From Evansella tamaricis (GTDB lineage Bacteria > Bacillota > Bacilli > Bacillales > Salisediminibacteriaceae), in NCBI RefSeq assembly GCF_019042215.1, contig NZ_JAHQCS010000073.1, positions 1 through 61,448 of the forward strand: a DNA stretch of 61,448 nucleotides, given 5' to 3'. The stretch's first letter is position 1. Each line of letters begins with the position of its first letter. The notes below the pieces were generated by a model. It worked only from the letters and a program-made list of their open reading frames with translations. It did not search any database and was not told the origin of the DNA. The position numbers and the translations under genes are program-made. Below are positions 52,069 to 60,618 of this stretch, one piece after another.

Positions 52069-52617
52069 ATGACAGACTATCTCGGGTGTCTAACTTCAGG
52101 TTTTCAAAAACCAGATGTCTATTGTAAAGCACTGCAATTATTAATAGAGGAACATGCACCATTAGTAAAGGAAATGAACGAGTTTTATTATACAGCGTCC
52201 CTCTTAGCCTATGATCCAAGCCGTGAAGATAAACTGGAGCTGTTGCAGAAGCTTTATAAACAAATTGAACTCTTTTCATTCCGCCTGGAACATCACTCAA
52301 AAAAGGAAGAAAAGTATCTCTTCAAAAATATCTCATCCTATATAGGGGGGGAGGGGGGACCTGTATTAGTTATGGAGGAAGAGCATCTTGTAGTGAAGGA
52401 TAATTTAACTCAATTTCTGAGAAAATTTCCAACAATTTGTTGTGAGAATAAAGATGATATTCGTGATCTGACTCATCATATATCAATTGTCTTCCATACT
52501 CTGACAGACCATTTTTTAAAGGAAGAGGAAATTCTTTTTCCACTTGCTGAGAGTTTACTCACAAACGAGGAAAAGGAGTCTCTCCTGTTAACATATGAAG
52601 AAATGAAAGCAGGTTAA
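52069..52617 (+). CDS. Hemerythrin-domain protein
   Basis: A 182-residue four-helix bundle with the diiron ligand pattern of hemerythrin HHE domains: EEHAPL, LEHHSKKEEKYLF, MEEEHLVVKD and HTLTDHFLKEEEILFP. Likely binds oxygen, NO or iron in the cytoplasm, as in ScdA/YtfE-type repair or DUF438 proteins. The N terminus has two cysteines (Cys7 and Cys19). A GAAAGGAG site precedes the ATG. Monocistronic with a terminator. Confidence 0.93.
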   Translation: MTDYLGCLTSGFQKPDVYCKALQLLIEEHAPLVKEMNEFYYTASLLAYDPSREDKLELLQKLYKQIELFSFRLEHHSKKEEKYLFKNISSYIGGEGGPVLVMEEEHLVVKDNLTQFLRKFPTICCENKDDIRDLTHHISIVFHTLTDHFLKEEEILFPLAESLLTNEEKESLLLTYEEMKAG

Positions 52618-52620
52618 TTG

Positions 52621-52662
52621 TAATCTCAATGGGTCATTTCGACCTTGTTGAGATTATTTTTT
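52621..52662 (+). terminator. Terminator of the hemerythrin gene
   Basis: AATCTCAA/TTGAGATT arms plus an inner GGTC/GACC and eight T. Confidence 0.85.
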
Positions 52663-52693
52663 TTGAATTATTTTTGTTTTTAGGATCAATCTC

Positions 52694-52724
52694 TTGACAA
52701 AAATAGGATGAGAAAGAGTAAAAT
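52694..52724 (+). promoter_or_regulatory. Promoter of azlCD
   Basis: TTGACA at 52694-52699 and TAAAAT at 52719-52724, with a long 19-base spacer. The implied transcript start, near 52731, rules out the ATG at 52728 as the azlC start. Confidence 0.55.
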
Positions 52725-52757
52725 GAAATGGTGATTTTTTGCGGAATTGGGGGCAGG

Positions 52758-53480
52758 ATGGTGGAAGTTACTTATGACAACGGGGAAACGAGTGCCTTGA
52801 AAAAAGGTATATTCGACGGATTACCAATTGGGGTAGGATATATGCCTGTTGCACTTACTTTTGGGTTGATTGCAGGTTCGACAGGATTAACGGTTGCAGA
52901 ATCCGTACTAATGAGTATGGTTGTTTTTGCTGGGGCATCACAATATATGGCCTTATCCATGATCGCATTAGGGTCTGGAGCACTCGAAATCGTACTTGCA
53001 ACATTCATTGTAAATTTTCGGCATTTGTTAATGAGTGCCTCTATTCATGAAAGGGCAGAAAAATCTTCTAAAAAAGTGAAGGCACTGTACGCTTTCGGTT
53101 TGACAGACGAAGTTTTTGCAGTGGCTTCTACAAAAAGTCCACCTGTGAAATCGGGGTATATTATAGGCACGGCAATTGTTGCATACAGCAGTTGGGTATT
53201 GTTTACTGCAGTTGGATTTTTTGCAGGTACTGTTTTACCTTATTTTTTACAGGAGAGTATGGCAATTGCCCTATACGCACTATTTATTGCACTCCTCATC
53301 CCGTCAATCAAAAAAGATGGGAAAATAGTAATTATTCTAGCCATTTTAGGTGGAGCTTTCCACACGGTATTTCAACTCTTTATGTCGACTGGCTGGGCAA
53401 TCATGTTGGCTACTATCGTTGCTGTGGTAGTGTTCGAGATGTTTCAGTTGGTAGGTAAAAAGGAGGTTCAGGCTAAATGA
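52758..53480 (+). CDS. azlC: AzlC branched-chain amino acid exporter, large subunit
   Basis: A 240-residue membrane protein of the AzlC (LIV-E) family with about six or seven helices. Family segments are LPIGVGYMPVALTFGLIAGSTGL and VFAGASQYMALSMI, then NFRHLLMSASI. With AzlD it exports leucine, isoleucine, valine and analogues. ATG 52758 is preferred after TTGGGGGCAGG because the upstream ATG precedes the predicted transcript start. Its TGA overlaps the azlD ATG. Confidence 0.95.
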   Translation: MVEVTYDNGETSALKKGIFDGLPIGVGYMPVALTFGLIAGSTGLTVAESVLMSMVVFAGASQYMALSMIALGSGALEIVLATFIVNFRHLLMSASIHERAEKSSKKVKALYAFGLTDEVFAVASTKSPPVKSGYIIGTAIVAYSSWVLFTAVGFFAGTVLPYFLQESMAIALYALFIALLIPSIKKDGKIVIILAILGGAFHTVFQLFMSTGWAIMLATIVAVVVFEMFQLVGKKEVQAK

Positions 53481-53782
53481 GTATGCCGATTGTCTGGATG
53501 ATTATTGGGATGGGAGTTGTCACCTATATACCAAGACTATTGCCATTAGTCATGTTAAATACGGAAAACTGGCCTGTATGGTCTAAGCGGATGCTTTCAA
53601 GGGTTCCATATGCTGTTCTAGGTGCTTTAATCTTTCCTGGAATTATTTCAGTTCATGAAAATGTTTGGTTTGGTGTAGTTGGGGGAGTGATTGCAGTGAT
53701 TCTTGCTTATATTGGAACACCGTTAATTGTTGTTGTTGGAGGTGCAATTGCTGCGCTCGCTGTAATGACTGTATTTTTGTGA
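53477..53782 (+). CDS. azlD: AzlD branched-chain amino acid exporter, small subunit
   Basis: A 101-residue protein with three or four helices: ITYIPRLLPL-like VTYIPRLLPLVMLN and the central SRVPYAVLGALIFPGI are characteristic of AzlD. It forms the exporter with AzlC, encoded immediately upstream with an ATGA overlap. A terminator follows 9 bases after the stop. Confidence 0.95.
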   Translation: MSMPIVWMIIGMGVVTYIPRLLPLVMLNTENWPVWSKRMLSRVPYAVLGALIFPGIISVHENVWFGVVGGVIAVILAYIGTPLIVVVGGAIAALAVMTVFL

Positions 53783-53790
53783 AACGAATA

Positions 53791-53826
53791 AGGCTTGTGG
53801 AAGAAAAACGTCCGCAAGCCTTTTTC
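53791..53826 (+). terminator. Terminator of azlCD
   Basis: GGCTTGTGGA/TCCGCAAGCC stem followed by TTTTTCTTT. Confidence 0.85.
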
Positions 53827-53851
53827 TTTCCATTTCATTGATGCGTATATA

Positions 53852-54319
53852 CTAGTAAGGTGAGTTGTTCAATTGCCTTCCATACCTCTTTGATACAATG
53901 TCATAAAAACCTAATGAATTATATAATTTCTTTGTAGCAATATTATTTACTCCAGTTTCAAGTTCAATCCCTTTGTATCCCTCTTGTTCTGCCCAATATA
54001 ATACATTAAGTAAAATATTTTTGGCAATTCCTTGTTTACGGTGTTTTTTTAGTACATATAAATCATTTAGCCAAATATATGGCCCTCCTTTATCAAGGCT
54101 TATTCCAGAATTAAGGAATGCGCACCCCACTACGCCCCCTTCCTTTTCTGCAATGAAAAATTCAGATCCAGAGTTTTGTTTTAAGGCTAGATCAATCGAT
54201 TTTAACAAATTCTCTTCGGTGATATTATCGCTTAAGGCGTTCATCTGCTCCATCATCACGTGGGAAATGGATTTCCGTAGATGTTCAGCATTTTCCTTTT
54301 GTACTTTATATATTTTCAT
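53852..54319 (-). CDS. GNAT family N-acetyltransferase
   Basis: A 155-residue GNAT protein. The acetyl-CoA loop is LKKHRKQGIAKNIL (about 92-105), preceded by YIWLNDLYV, and the C-terminal LETGVNNIATKKLYNSLGFYD is typical of the Acetyltransf_1 fold. It has about the minimum length for the fold. A GGGGGATG site precedes the ATG. Acceptor unknown. No linked genes. Confidence 0.92.
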   Translation of the reverse strand: MKIYKVQKENAEHLRKSISHVMMEQMNALSDNITEENLLKSIDLALKQNSGSEFFIAEKEGGVVGCAFLNSGISLDKGGPYIWLNDLYVLKKHRKQGIAKNILLNVLYWAEQEGYKGIELETGVNNIATKKLYNSLGFYDIVSKRYGRQLNNSPY

Positions 54320-54417
54320 GTTGATTCATCCCCCAATCCTTTATTACTTCCATATGAATGGGAGATTTCCTCTAATAAATTCAATAAATAAGAAGAGGTC
54401 CTCTTTAAGTATAACTG

Positions 54418-54593
54418 AGGGAACTGAAAAAGTGGTGCTTTTCCACTTTAACAGTTCCTCGAAGCAATAAGCGTAGCTGTAGCAATCTTTAAAAAGCCTG
54501 ATAGGAGCGATTTTCTCCTATCAGGCGAGCGACGAGCGCAGCCATTTCCATAAAAAAATGAACTGAAAAAGTTATTTTATTCTTTTTCAGCGA
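54418..54593 (+). mobile_element. MITE-like element B, second copy
   Basis: Shares with 51602-51791 the GGGAACTGAAAAAGTGG start, GCAATCTTTAAAAAGC, the GATAGGAG/CTCCTATC hairpin, GCGAGCGACGAGCGCAGCC and the CTTTTTCAG end. It is bracketed by ACTGAGG (54413-54419) and CCTCAGT (54594-54600), an inverted pair that may be a split pre-existing hairpin or the element's own ends. The intergenic region 54320-54633 otherwise holds nothing. Confidence 0.75.
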
Positions 54594-54633
54594 CCTCAGT
54601 ATAATCTAAGGAGAGGCAATCTTCTGAAATCAC

Positions 54634-54867
54634 TTAAAATGATTCATTCATGAATTCGTCTGTAAATTCATAAAATGATCGCTGTAACTCCATTAATTGC
54701 TCCCGTTCTGCTATAGAAGAGTCGGCATATGCCTGAGATATAGCCTGTTTTGCTCTCTTAATTTTATCGACGGTTTCTGCCTGTTCAAGTGGAGTAGTGG
54801 TATTCTGAACAGCCTGGTTAGCCGCTTCTACGGCCTCTCTGGCTTGCTGAAAATATTGGTTAGCCAT
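54634..54867 (-). CDS. DUF3813 family small protein
   Basis: A 77-residue all-helical soluble protein (QYFQQAREAVEAANQAVQNTTTP, then KIKRAKQAISQAYADSSIAEREQLMELQRS), resembling DUF3813. Function unknown. ATG 54867 is chosen after TTTAGGAGGAGG. It lies downstream of the HAD phosphatase on the same strand, with about 117 bases between, an association also seen around yitU in other Bacillus. Confidence 0.8.
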   Translation of the reverse strand: MANQYFQQAREAVEAANQAVQNTTTPLEQAETVDKIKRAKQAISQAYADSSIAEREQLMELQRSFYEFTDEFMNESF

Positions 54868-54984
54868 TAGTAATCCTCCTCCTAAAAAACACTCACTATT
54901 AGAATGTACTAACAGTGAGGAATTCATGAGAGAAATATTTTAACTAACATTATGTAAAAGTTCCAGAATCTTCTCTCATGTAGA

Positions 54985-55794
54985 TTACAGATTAAATCTC
55001 TCCTCCAAAAATTGAGCAACTCCGTCTTCTTCGTTGGTTACCGTTTTTTCATCAGCAATAGACTTCAACTCAGAAATGGCATTTTCCATTGCTACTCCAA
55101 CCCCTGCATATTCGATCATTTCCAAATCGTTATCTTCGTCACCAAATGCGATGATACGTTCTCTTGGAATTTGATAGTACTGGGAAATTTGTTTTAAACC
55201 AACCGCTTTATTTAAACCCGCTTTAACGATTTCAATCACATTCCATGGTGCTCCCCAAGATCTTTGCTCAATCACTTCTGCGTGGGCATCTGACAGGAGA
55301 TCTTTCAATTCTTTATGGTTAGAATCCTCAGGGTGAATGAGAAGGGAAGTGGGATCTTCACGAAGAATTTCAAGGAGGTTTCCATACTCTATTGGAGATT
55401 GTCCCAAAGTGAATGCGTTTGAAAATCCTTTGTTTCGATAACGTAAATAGTATTCATCCATCACTTCAACCATAATATTTTGAACATGGAACGCTTCGCA
55501 TGTTTCAATAATGGTTTTTGCTAACGATTTATCAAGCGGAGTGTGTTTTGATTGAAACGATGTTGGATTTATAGGATGATGGATAAGCGCCCCGTTAAAA
55601 TTCACAATTGGGGTATTGAGCATAAGTTCTTGATAATAGACTTTACTTGCTCGATAAGGTCTTCCGGTTGCGATGACAACTTGATGTCCCAGTTCACGTA
55701 ATTTTCCAAGGACATTCCGATTCCGTAACGATATTTCTTTATCATCAGTTAACAAAGTTCCGTCTAAGTCTACTGCGATTAGGTGTTGTTGCAT
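54985..55794 (-). CDS. Cof-type HAD-IIB phosphatase (YitU-like)
   Basis: A 269-residue cytoplasmic HAD phosphatase. Motif I is VDLDGTLLTDD, motif II IATGRPYRA, and motif III/IV GLNKAVGLKQI with FGDEDNDLEMIEYAG, followed by GVAMENAISELK. The C2B cap lies in between. Related Bacillus enzymes (YitU, YcsE) dephosphorylate the riboflavin precursor ARPP, among other sugar phosphates. A GGGAGG site precedes the ATG. It diverges from ctaG. Confidence 0.94.
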   Translation of the reverse strand: MQQHLIAVDLDGTLLTDDKEISLRNRNVLGKLRELGHQVVIATGRPYRASKVYYQELMLNTPIVNFNGALIHHPINPTSFQSKHTPLDKSLAKTIIETCEAFHVQNIMVEVMDEYYLRYRNKGFSNAFTLGQSPIEYGNLLEILREDPTSLLIHPEDSNHKELKDLLSDAHAEVIEQRSWGAPWNVIEIVKAGLNKAVGLKQISQYYQIPRERIIAFGDEDNDLEMIEYAGVGVAMENAISELKSIADEKTVTNEEDGVAQFLEERFNL

Positions 55795-55916
55795 TTATTA
55801 GTCCTCCCTTAATTAAATATATTTTAGAATGGGTTCGTTATGGAAGTATTGGGACACTCACTCCTAATAAGTCATTTTCCATCCCTTGCTAAACCTTCCA
55901 AGCAAATACATGTGTT

Positions 55917-55945
55917 TTGCAATGAAAACATGTTATAAATATACT
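55917..55945 (+). promoter_or_regulatory. Promoter of ctaG-sco
   Basis: TTGCAA (55917-55922), a 17-base spacer and TATACT (55940-55945). The transcript would start near 55953, with a leader of about 130 bases. Confidence 0.5.
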
Positions 55946-55966
55946 ATACTAAACAAGGAACATGTT
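55927..55966. promoter_or_regulatory. Paired AACATGTT palindromes over the ctaG promoter
   Basis: The 8-bp palindrome AACATGTT occurs at 55927-55934 (in the spacer) and at 55959-55966 (just after the predicted start), 32 bases or about three helical turns apart. This is a good layout for a dimeric repressor; the protein is unknown. Confidence 0.45.
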
Positions 55967-56081
55967 AAAATAAGCTTATTGAATTATTGGCTATCTTATA
56001 TGTATAAGGTATCCTAACCATTAAAAAGATAATAGTAGTGTTTTTTTCCTATGCATCTATAAAGTGAAGGAGGTGGAGACG

Positions 56082-57026
56082 TTGGAACTATTTTTTTCCT
56101 CGTTCTCTGCACGAACTATTTGGACACCTGAGTTATTCATAGTATTGACTCTTATCAGCATGCTTTATTTTTGGGTGATCGGCCCACTAAGACATAAATT
56201 TCCCGACGCTAAACCTGTTCCGATGCGAAGGAAGATCTATTTTCATTTAGGCTTACTTGCCGTTTATTTTGGTTTCGGTGGTCCCCTTTATGTACTGGGA
56301 CATTTGATGTTAAGTATGCATATGCTATCGATGGCAATCGTATACTTAATTGCACCACCACTTCTATTAATAGGGATTCCTTCCTGGTTCTTTATTTATT
56401 TTAAACAATTTAAGATACTTAGGGGTATCTTTTTGATCGTTGGATTCCCCATTGTCGGGCTTGTGTTATTTAATGCAATGATTTCATTTTATCATTTACC
56501 TAATACCTTTGACATGTTGCTCACTAACGAAGGTTGGCATAACATCTATCAAATTGGAATGCTTATAGCTGCACTCTTAATGTGGTGGCATCTTCTTCCG
56601 AGAATGATTACAAAGTACAATATGTCTGAGCTAAAAAAAGTTGGTTATATGCTTGCAAGCGGAGCTTTATTTACTCCTGCCTGTGTTTTAATTATTTTTG
56701 CTGGAGAACCATTGTATGCCACATATACTGATCCTGCCATTTGGGCGCTAGCCATCAGTTATTGCTTACCGGCAGGAGCAAATATTCCATATGAAATATT
56801 TACGACTGGTTCCCAGTCAATTGCACCACTATCACCGTTAAATGATCAGCAATTAGGTGGTGCGTCTATGAAGGTTATTCAAGAGCTTGTTTATGCTGTA
56901 GCTATGGGATATGTATTTAAACAATGGATGAATCGTGATAAAGAAACAAATGCAACCACAGTATATAAAGAATATGAAATGGAAATGGTTCGTCCAAATG
57001 ATATGGTTAATTTGAAAGAGGGATGA
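56082..57026 (+). CDS. ctaG: Cytochrome c oxidase assembly factor CtaG (caa3 type)
   Basis: A 314-residue membrane protein with seven or so helices of the Caa3_CtaG family, needed for copper insertion or assembly of caa3 oxidase in Bacillus. Conserved His and Met residues appear in GPLYVLGHLMLSMHMLSMAIVYLIAPPLLLIG and in SFYHLPNTFDMLLTNEGWHNIYQIGMLIAALLMWWHLLPR. TTG 56082 is chosen after GGAGGTGG. Its stop overlaps the start region of the sco gene, so the two are co-translated. The oxidase genes themselves are not in this window. Confidence 0.93.
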   Translation: MELFFSSFSARTIWTPELFIVLTLISMLYFWVIGPLRHKFPDAKPVPMRRKIYFHLGLLAVYFGFGGPLYVLGHLMLSMHMLSMAIVYLIAPPLLLIGIPSWFFIYFKQFKILRGIFLIVGFPIVGLVLFNAMISFYHLPNTFDMLLTNEGWHNIYQIGMLIAALLMWWHLLPRMITKYNMSELKKVGYMLASGALFTPACVLIIFAGEPLYATYTDPAIWALAISYCLPAGANIPYEIFTTGSQSIAPLSPLNDQQLGGASMKVIQELVYAVAMGYVFKQWMNRDKETNATTVYKEYEMEMVRPNDMVNLKEG

Positions 57027-57031
57027 GGGAA

Positions 57032-57655
57032 ATGGGATATTTAAAGCTCTTATTGCCAGTAGGTTTAACTTTTTTTCTACTTCAGGGCTGCAGTTTTTTG
57101 TATGGGGAACCAGAGCAACAACGCCCTTCTCCAGTTATTGATGTGTCTCAGGCCGATGAACCTTGGGAAGTAGAAAATTTTTATGCTGTCAATCAAGATG
57201 GGGAAGAGTGGAGTACAGAACAATTAAAGGGGCAATGGTGGATTACGAAAACTATCTTTACTAGATGTCCAACGGTTTGTATGACAATGACTCCGAATAT
57301 GGTGCACCTTCAAGATGCGATTGTGGCAAATAACCTGGATATTCAAATTGTTTCTTTTACCGTAGATCCGGAATTTGACACTCCGGAACGACTGGTTAAT
57401 TACGGAGAATCATACGGTGCAGACTTTAATAATTGGGATTTTTTAACAGGTTATACTCAAGAAGAAATAGAAGCTTTTGCCCTAGAGACGATGAAGGCAA
57501 GGGTAATGAAGATTGAAGAACAAAACGACATCGCCCACCCAACAAGGTTTTTCTTGGTGAATGGTGATGGGATTATTGTCCGAATGTACAGTGGTGATAC
57601 GGACTTTGACTTGGATGCCACGATTAAAGATTTGCAAAGTGTCGTAACGAATTAA
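57032..57655 (+). CDS. SCO1/SenC family copper chaperone lipoprotein
   Basis: A 207-residue lipoprotein with lipobox LLQGC and a thioredoxin-like SCO domain. The copper ligands are the Cys-x3-Cys in RCPTVCMTM and the distal His in IAHPTRFFLV. It loads the CuA centre of cytochrome oxidase, consistent with the ctaG neighbour. ATG 57032 lies nine bases after AAAGAGGG; ATG 57023, overlapping the ctaG stop, would leave no room for a ribosome site. A terminator follows. Confidence 0.94.
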   Translation: MGYLKLLLPVGLTFFLLQGCSFLYGEPEQQRPSPVIDVSQADEPWEVENFYAVNQDGEEWSTEQLKGQWWITKTIFTRCPTVCMTMTPNMVHLQDAIVANNLDIQIVSFTVDPEFDTPERLVNYGESYGADFNNWDFLTGYTQEEIEAFALETMKARVMKIEEQNDIAHPTRFFLVNGDGIIVRMYSGDTDFDLDATIKDLQSVVTN

Positions 57656-57665
57656 ATATTCAAAG

Positions 57666-57710
57666 AGGGTCCCATCTAAAGCTAATTTGAGGGGACCCTT
57701 TTATCTTTTT
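57666..57710 (+). terminator. Terminator of ctaG-sco
   Basis: AGGGTCCC/GGGACCCT stem with TTTTATCTTTTT. Confidence 0.85.
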
Positions 57711-57830
57711 ATCTTTTGAAAATTGTATTTCTGGAAGTAGTTATTCTCACTCGTGACTCTTTTATGGGAAGTGGGAGTGTTTCTGGTAAAATGTTATTAA
57801 AGAAAGTCAATAGAAGGGTTGGAATAAAAA

Positions 57831-59129
57831 ATGTTTGAAGAACGTGTACCAATTTCTGTGAGCGAAGCAGTTCAAAGAGTTATGCAATATACAAAAAAAG
57901 GAAAAATCGAATACATAGACATCGAAGAGGCAAGAGGAAGATATTTAGGGGAAGCTGTATATGCAGACCACAACATACCTCCATTTGATCGAACTCCTCT
58001 TGATGGTTTTGCCATACGAAGTGAAGATACAAGTAATGCCAGTTCAAATCGTCCTGTTCATTTAGAAGTAATTGAGACGGTAGGTGCCGGTAACATGGTT
58101 AAACAGCCTGTTAAACCTGGACAGGCAGTACGCGTCATGACTGGTACAATCATGCCGGAGGATTGCGATGCTATTGCTATGTTTGAGTTGACAAAGGAAT
58201 TCGATAAGGACGGAAAAACGTGGATTGAGATTAAGCGCTCATTTAAAAAGGGAGATTTTGTATCCTTTGAAGGGGAAGAAACGAAAAAGGGGGAGAGATT
58301 ATTGGATGCCGGTACATTTATCCATGCAGGAGTGGTAGCAGTTCTTGCCACCTTCGGATATAACAAAGTACCGGTAGTAAAAAAACCGGTGATTGGAATC
58401 TATGCAACAGGGACTGAACTTTTGGAAGTAGAAGAAGAACTGGTTCCAGGAAAAATTCGAAATAGTAATGCCTATATGATTAAAACGCAAGTCCAGCAAG
58501 CAGGAGCTAATGCGGTATATTATGGTCAGTTAGTGGATGATTTTGATCATTGCTATCATGCTGTTGAGAATGCCCTTGATCAAGTTGATGCCCTTATTAC
58601 AACTGGTGGGGTATCCGTAGGGGATTTTGATTATTTGCCAGAAATCTATCAAAAGTTAGGTGCCAATGTATTGTTTAATAAAATTGCGATGCGTCCAGGA
58701 AGTGTTACAACAGTCGCGGAAAAAGAGGGAAAAATGTTTTTCGGATTATCAGGTAATCCTTCTGCATGTTTTGTAGGGTTTGAGTTGTACACAAAACCGT
58801 GGATTAAAACCTATCTCCATTCACCGAAGCCATACTTGGAATGTGTGAAGGGGACACTTACGCATGACTTCCCTAAACCTAACCCTTTTACACGGTTTAT
58901 TCGAGGGAAAATAGGTTTTAATAGGGGGATAGTTACTTCTTCTCCAGTGGGAATGGATAAATCTCAAGTGGTTACTTCCTTGGCACATTCCGATGTTTTA
59001 ATAGCACTTCCAGGCGGTTCAAGGGGTTATAAAAAAGGGGACGAAGTCGATATGCTACTCCTGTTTCGTGAAGGAACATCAGAACCATTTAAAGATCCAA
59101 CTAAGTTAAGAAAGACGGAAAATAGATGA
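57831..59129 (+). CDS. moeA: Molybdopterin molybdotransferase MoeA
   Basis: A 432-residue enzyme that inserts molybdate into adenylylated molybdopterin. Segments are NIPPFDRTPLDGFAIR (active site), VRVMTGTIMPEDCDAIAMFE, the MoCF-binding domain ALITTGGVSVGDFDYLPEIYQKLGANVLFNKIAMRPG, and GLSGNPSACFVGFEL, followed by the C-terminal beta barrel. First gene of moeA-mobB-moaE-moaD with overlaps. The start follows AGAAGGGTTGG. It has about the usual length with a short extra C terminus. Confidence 0.97.
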   Translation: MFEERVPISVSEAVQRVMQYTKKGKIEYIDIEEARGRYLGEAVYADHNIPPFDRTPLDGFAIRSEDTSNASSNRPVHLEVIETVGAGNMVKQPVKPGQAVRVMTGTIMPEDCDAIAMFELTKEFDKDGKTWIEIKRSFKKGDFVSFEGEETKKGERLLDAGTFIHAGVVAVLATFGYNKVPVVKKPVIGIYATGTELLEVEEELVPGKIRNSNAYMIKTQVQQAGANAVYYGQLVDDFDHCYHAVENALDQVDALITTGGVSVGDFDYLPEIYQKLGANVLFNKIAMRPGSVTTVAEKEGKMFFGLSGNPSACFVGFELYTKPWIKTYLHSPKPYLECVKGTLTHDFPKPNPFTRFIRGKIGFNRGIVTSSPVGMDKSQVVTSLAHSDVLIALPGGSRGYKKGDEVDMLLLFREGTSEPFKDPTKLRKTENR

Positions 59130-59659
59130 AACAGAAACCTATTATTTTTCAAATTGTTGGTTACTCCAATAGTGGTAAAACAACACTGATATCAAAATGG
59201 ATCAAAGAAATATCAGCTTCCAACTTGAAAGTTGCGATGATAAAACATCACGGACATCAAAGCTCATTAAGTGAGATGGATGAGGGAAAAGACACCAATA
59301 TACATCGAGACGCAGGTGCAGCAGGGTCCCTCGTTGCTAGTAATGATCAAGTACAAATGCATATGAGAACAGACGAACCTTTATCATTGGAGAAACTCCT
59401 TTTCATGTATCAACTATTTCATTTAGATGTTATTCTCATTGAAGGGTTTAAGAAGGAGAAGTATCCAAAACTTCTCCTTTATCGCGGGGCGGAAGATCGT
59501 GACCTGTTGTTCACATGTACAAATGTAGAGGCAATCATTTGTTGGAAAGAGGCGGATAAAGAAGCATTAAACAATAATCCTGTTCCAGTTTTTCATCTTC
59601 GAGAGGAAATTGAATACATACGCTGGCTAATGGATCGGATAAATAGGGGAGTGCAATAA
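59126..59659 (+). CDS. mobB: Molybdopterin-guanine dinucleotide biosynthesis protein MobB
   Basis: A 177-residue P-loop GTPase. Walker A is GYSNSGKTTL, followed by MIKHHGH, the MobB hallmark, then DVILIEGFKKEKYPKLLLYR. It assists MobA in attaching GMP to molybdopterin. Its ATG overlaps the moeA TGA (ATGA). MobA is not encoded in the window. Confidence 0.95.
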   Translation: MKQKPIIFQIVGYSNSGKTTLISKWIKEISASNLKVAMIKHHGHQSSLSEMDEGKDTNIHRDAGAAGSLVASNDQVQMHMRTDEPLSLEKLLFMYQLFHLDVILIEGFKKEKYPKLLLYRGAEDRDLLFTCTNVEAIICWKEADKEALNNNPVPVFHLREEIEYIRWLMDRINRGVQ

Positions 59660-60133
59660 ATGGGTTATAAAAAACTGTTTGAAATAACTGAGAAAGAAAT
59701 CATTATTCAAGAAGTGGTTAATAAAGTGATTGACCGGAATGCAGGTGCAATTAATACATTTATTGGAACTGTTCGTGAAATGACAAAAGGAAAAAAAACA
59801 CTATATTTAAAGTACGATGCTTATATTCCAATGGCGGAAAAAAAATTGCAACAAATTGGTTTAGAGATCCAAAGTGACTTTCCAGATGCCCATGTTGCCA
59901 TTACCCATCGGATTGGAAAATTAAAGATCTCAGATATTGCAGTTGTAATTGCTGTTTCCACACCACACAGATCAGACGCCTTTACAGCAAGCAGATATGC
60001 TATTGAACGAATTAAAGAAATTGTGCCTATTTGGAAAAAGGAGCACTGGGAAGATGGGGAAGAATGGATTGGAGATCAATTGGAAAAGACACCTTATCCA
60101 AGTGGAAAGCCTTCAAAGGAGGACTTAACATGA
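59660..60133 (+). CDS. moaE: Molybdopterin synthase catalytic subunit MoaE
   Basis: A 157-residue large subunit. Family segments are GAINTFIGTVREMTKGKKTLYLKYDAY, AITHRIGKLKISDIAVVIAVSTPHRSDAF and the catalytic lysine loop VPIWKKEHWEDGEEWIG. It converts precursor Z to molybdopterin using MoaD thiocarboxylate. It begins directly after the mobB stop, with GGGGAG inside the end of mobB. Its stop overlaps the moaD ATG. Confidence 0.96.
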   Translation: MGYKKLFEITEKEIIIQEVVNKVIDRNAGAINTFIGTVREMTKGKKTLYLKYDAYIPMAEKKLQQIGLEIQSDFPDAHVAITHRIGKLKISDIAVVIAVSTPHRSDAFTASRYAIERIKEIVPIWKKEHWEDGEEWIGDQLEKTPYPSGKPSKEDLT

Positions 60134-60366
60134 TAAAAATTCTTTTATTTGCAGACTTAGAAGAGAAAGCTGGTCAAAGAGAAATTGATATCGACTCAAC
60201 TGCTATGAAAGTGGGGGATATCAGAAAATATTTAGTAGAAAAGTATCCCCAATTGACTGCAATTAAATCGGCATTACCAGCCATCAATGAAGAATATGCC
60301 CAAGATGATGTGGAAGCAAAAAGTGGGGACATTGTTGCTTTTATCCCGCCAGTTAGTGGAGGGTAA
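60130..60366 (+). CDS. moaD: Molybdopterin synthase sulfur carrier MoaD
   Basis: A 78-residue ubiquitin-like sulfur carrier with the essential C-terminal Gly-Gly (IPPVSGG) that becomes a thiocarboxylate. ATG 60130 overlaps the moaE TGA and follows AAAGGAGGAC; the longer upstream frame is spurious. Activation needs MoeB or ThiF, not encoded here. Confidence 0.96.
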   Translation: MIKILLFADLEEKAGQREIDIDSTAMKVGDIRKYLVEKYPQLTAIKSALPAINEEYAQDDVEAKSGDIVAFIPPVSGG

Positions 60367-60406
60367 GTAGGAGTGGAATTGGCTTCTTTATTAAATCTTA
60401 AATGAT

Positions 60407-60448
60407 GGTGTACTAAAGTTTATGCTTTTGGTACACCTCCTTTTTTTA
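60407..60448 (+). terminator. Terminator of the molybdopterin operon
   Basis: GGTGTAC/GTACACC stem with an inner AAAG/CTTT and TTTTTTT. Confidence 0.85.
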
Positions 60449-60551
60449 AACGTACTAAAATAAAGTTACTCTAAATACTAAAGGCGGACGCTTGCGATTC
60501 ACCATCTTTCAGTTAATTATTAATAGATTTAGTAATAACACAAAAATAAAA

Positions 60552-60603
60552 GGCTGTCCCTCTAAAAATCAGTATCATATCTAATGACTTTTGGGACACC
60601 CTC
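60552..60603 (-). terminator. Terminator of the MIP18-family gene
   Basis: On the minus strand GGTGTCCC pairs with GGGACAGCC, with further AAAAGTCATTAGA/TCTAAAAAT-type imperfect pairing, and is followed by TTTTATTTTTG. Confidence 0.65.
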
Positions 60604-60618
60604 TCGTTTTTAAATTCC

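Noticed and set aside
52728-52757. ATG at 52728 as azlC start
   Set aside because: It would precede the predicted transcription start and has no ribosome site; ATG 52758 follows TTGGGGGCAGG.
57700-57830. Molybdenum-cofactor riboswitch before moeA
   Set aside because: The 130-base leader has no extended pairing of the Moco RNA type.
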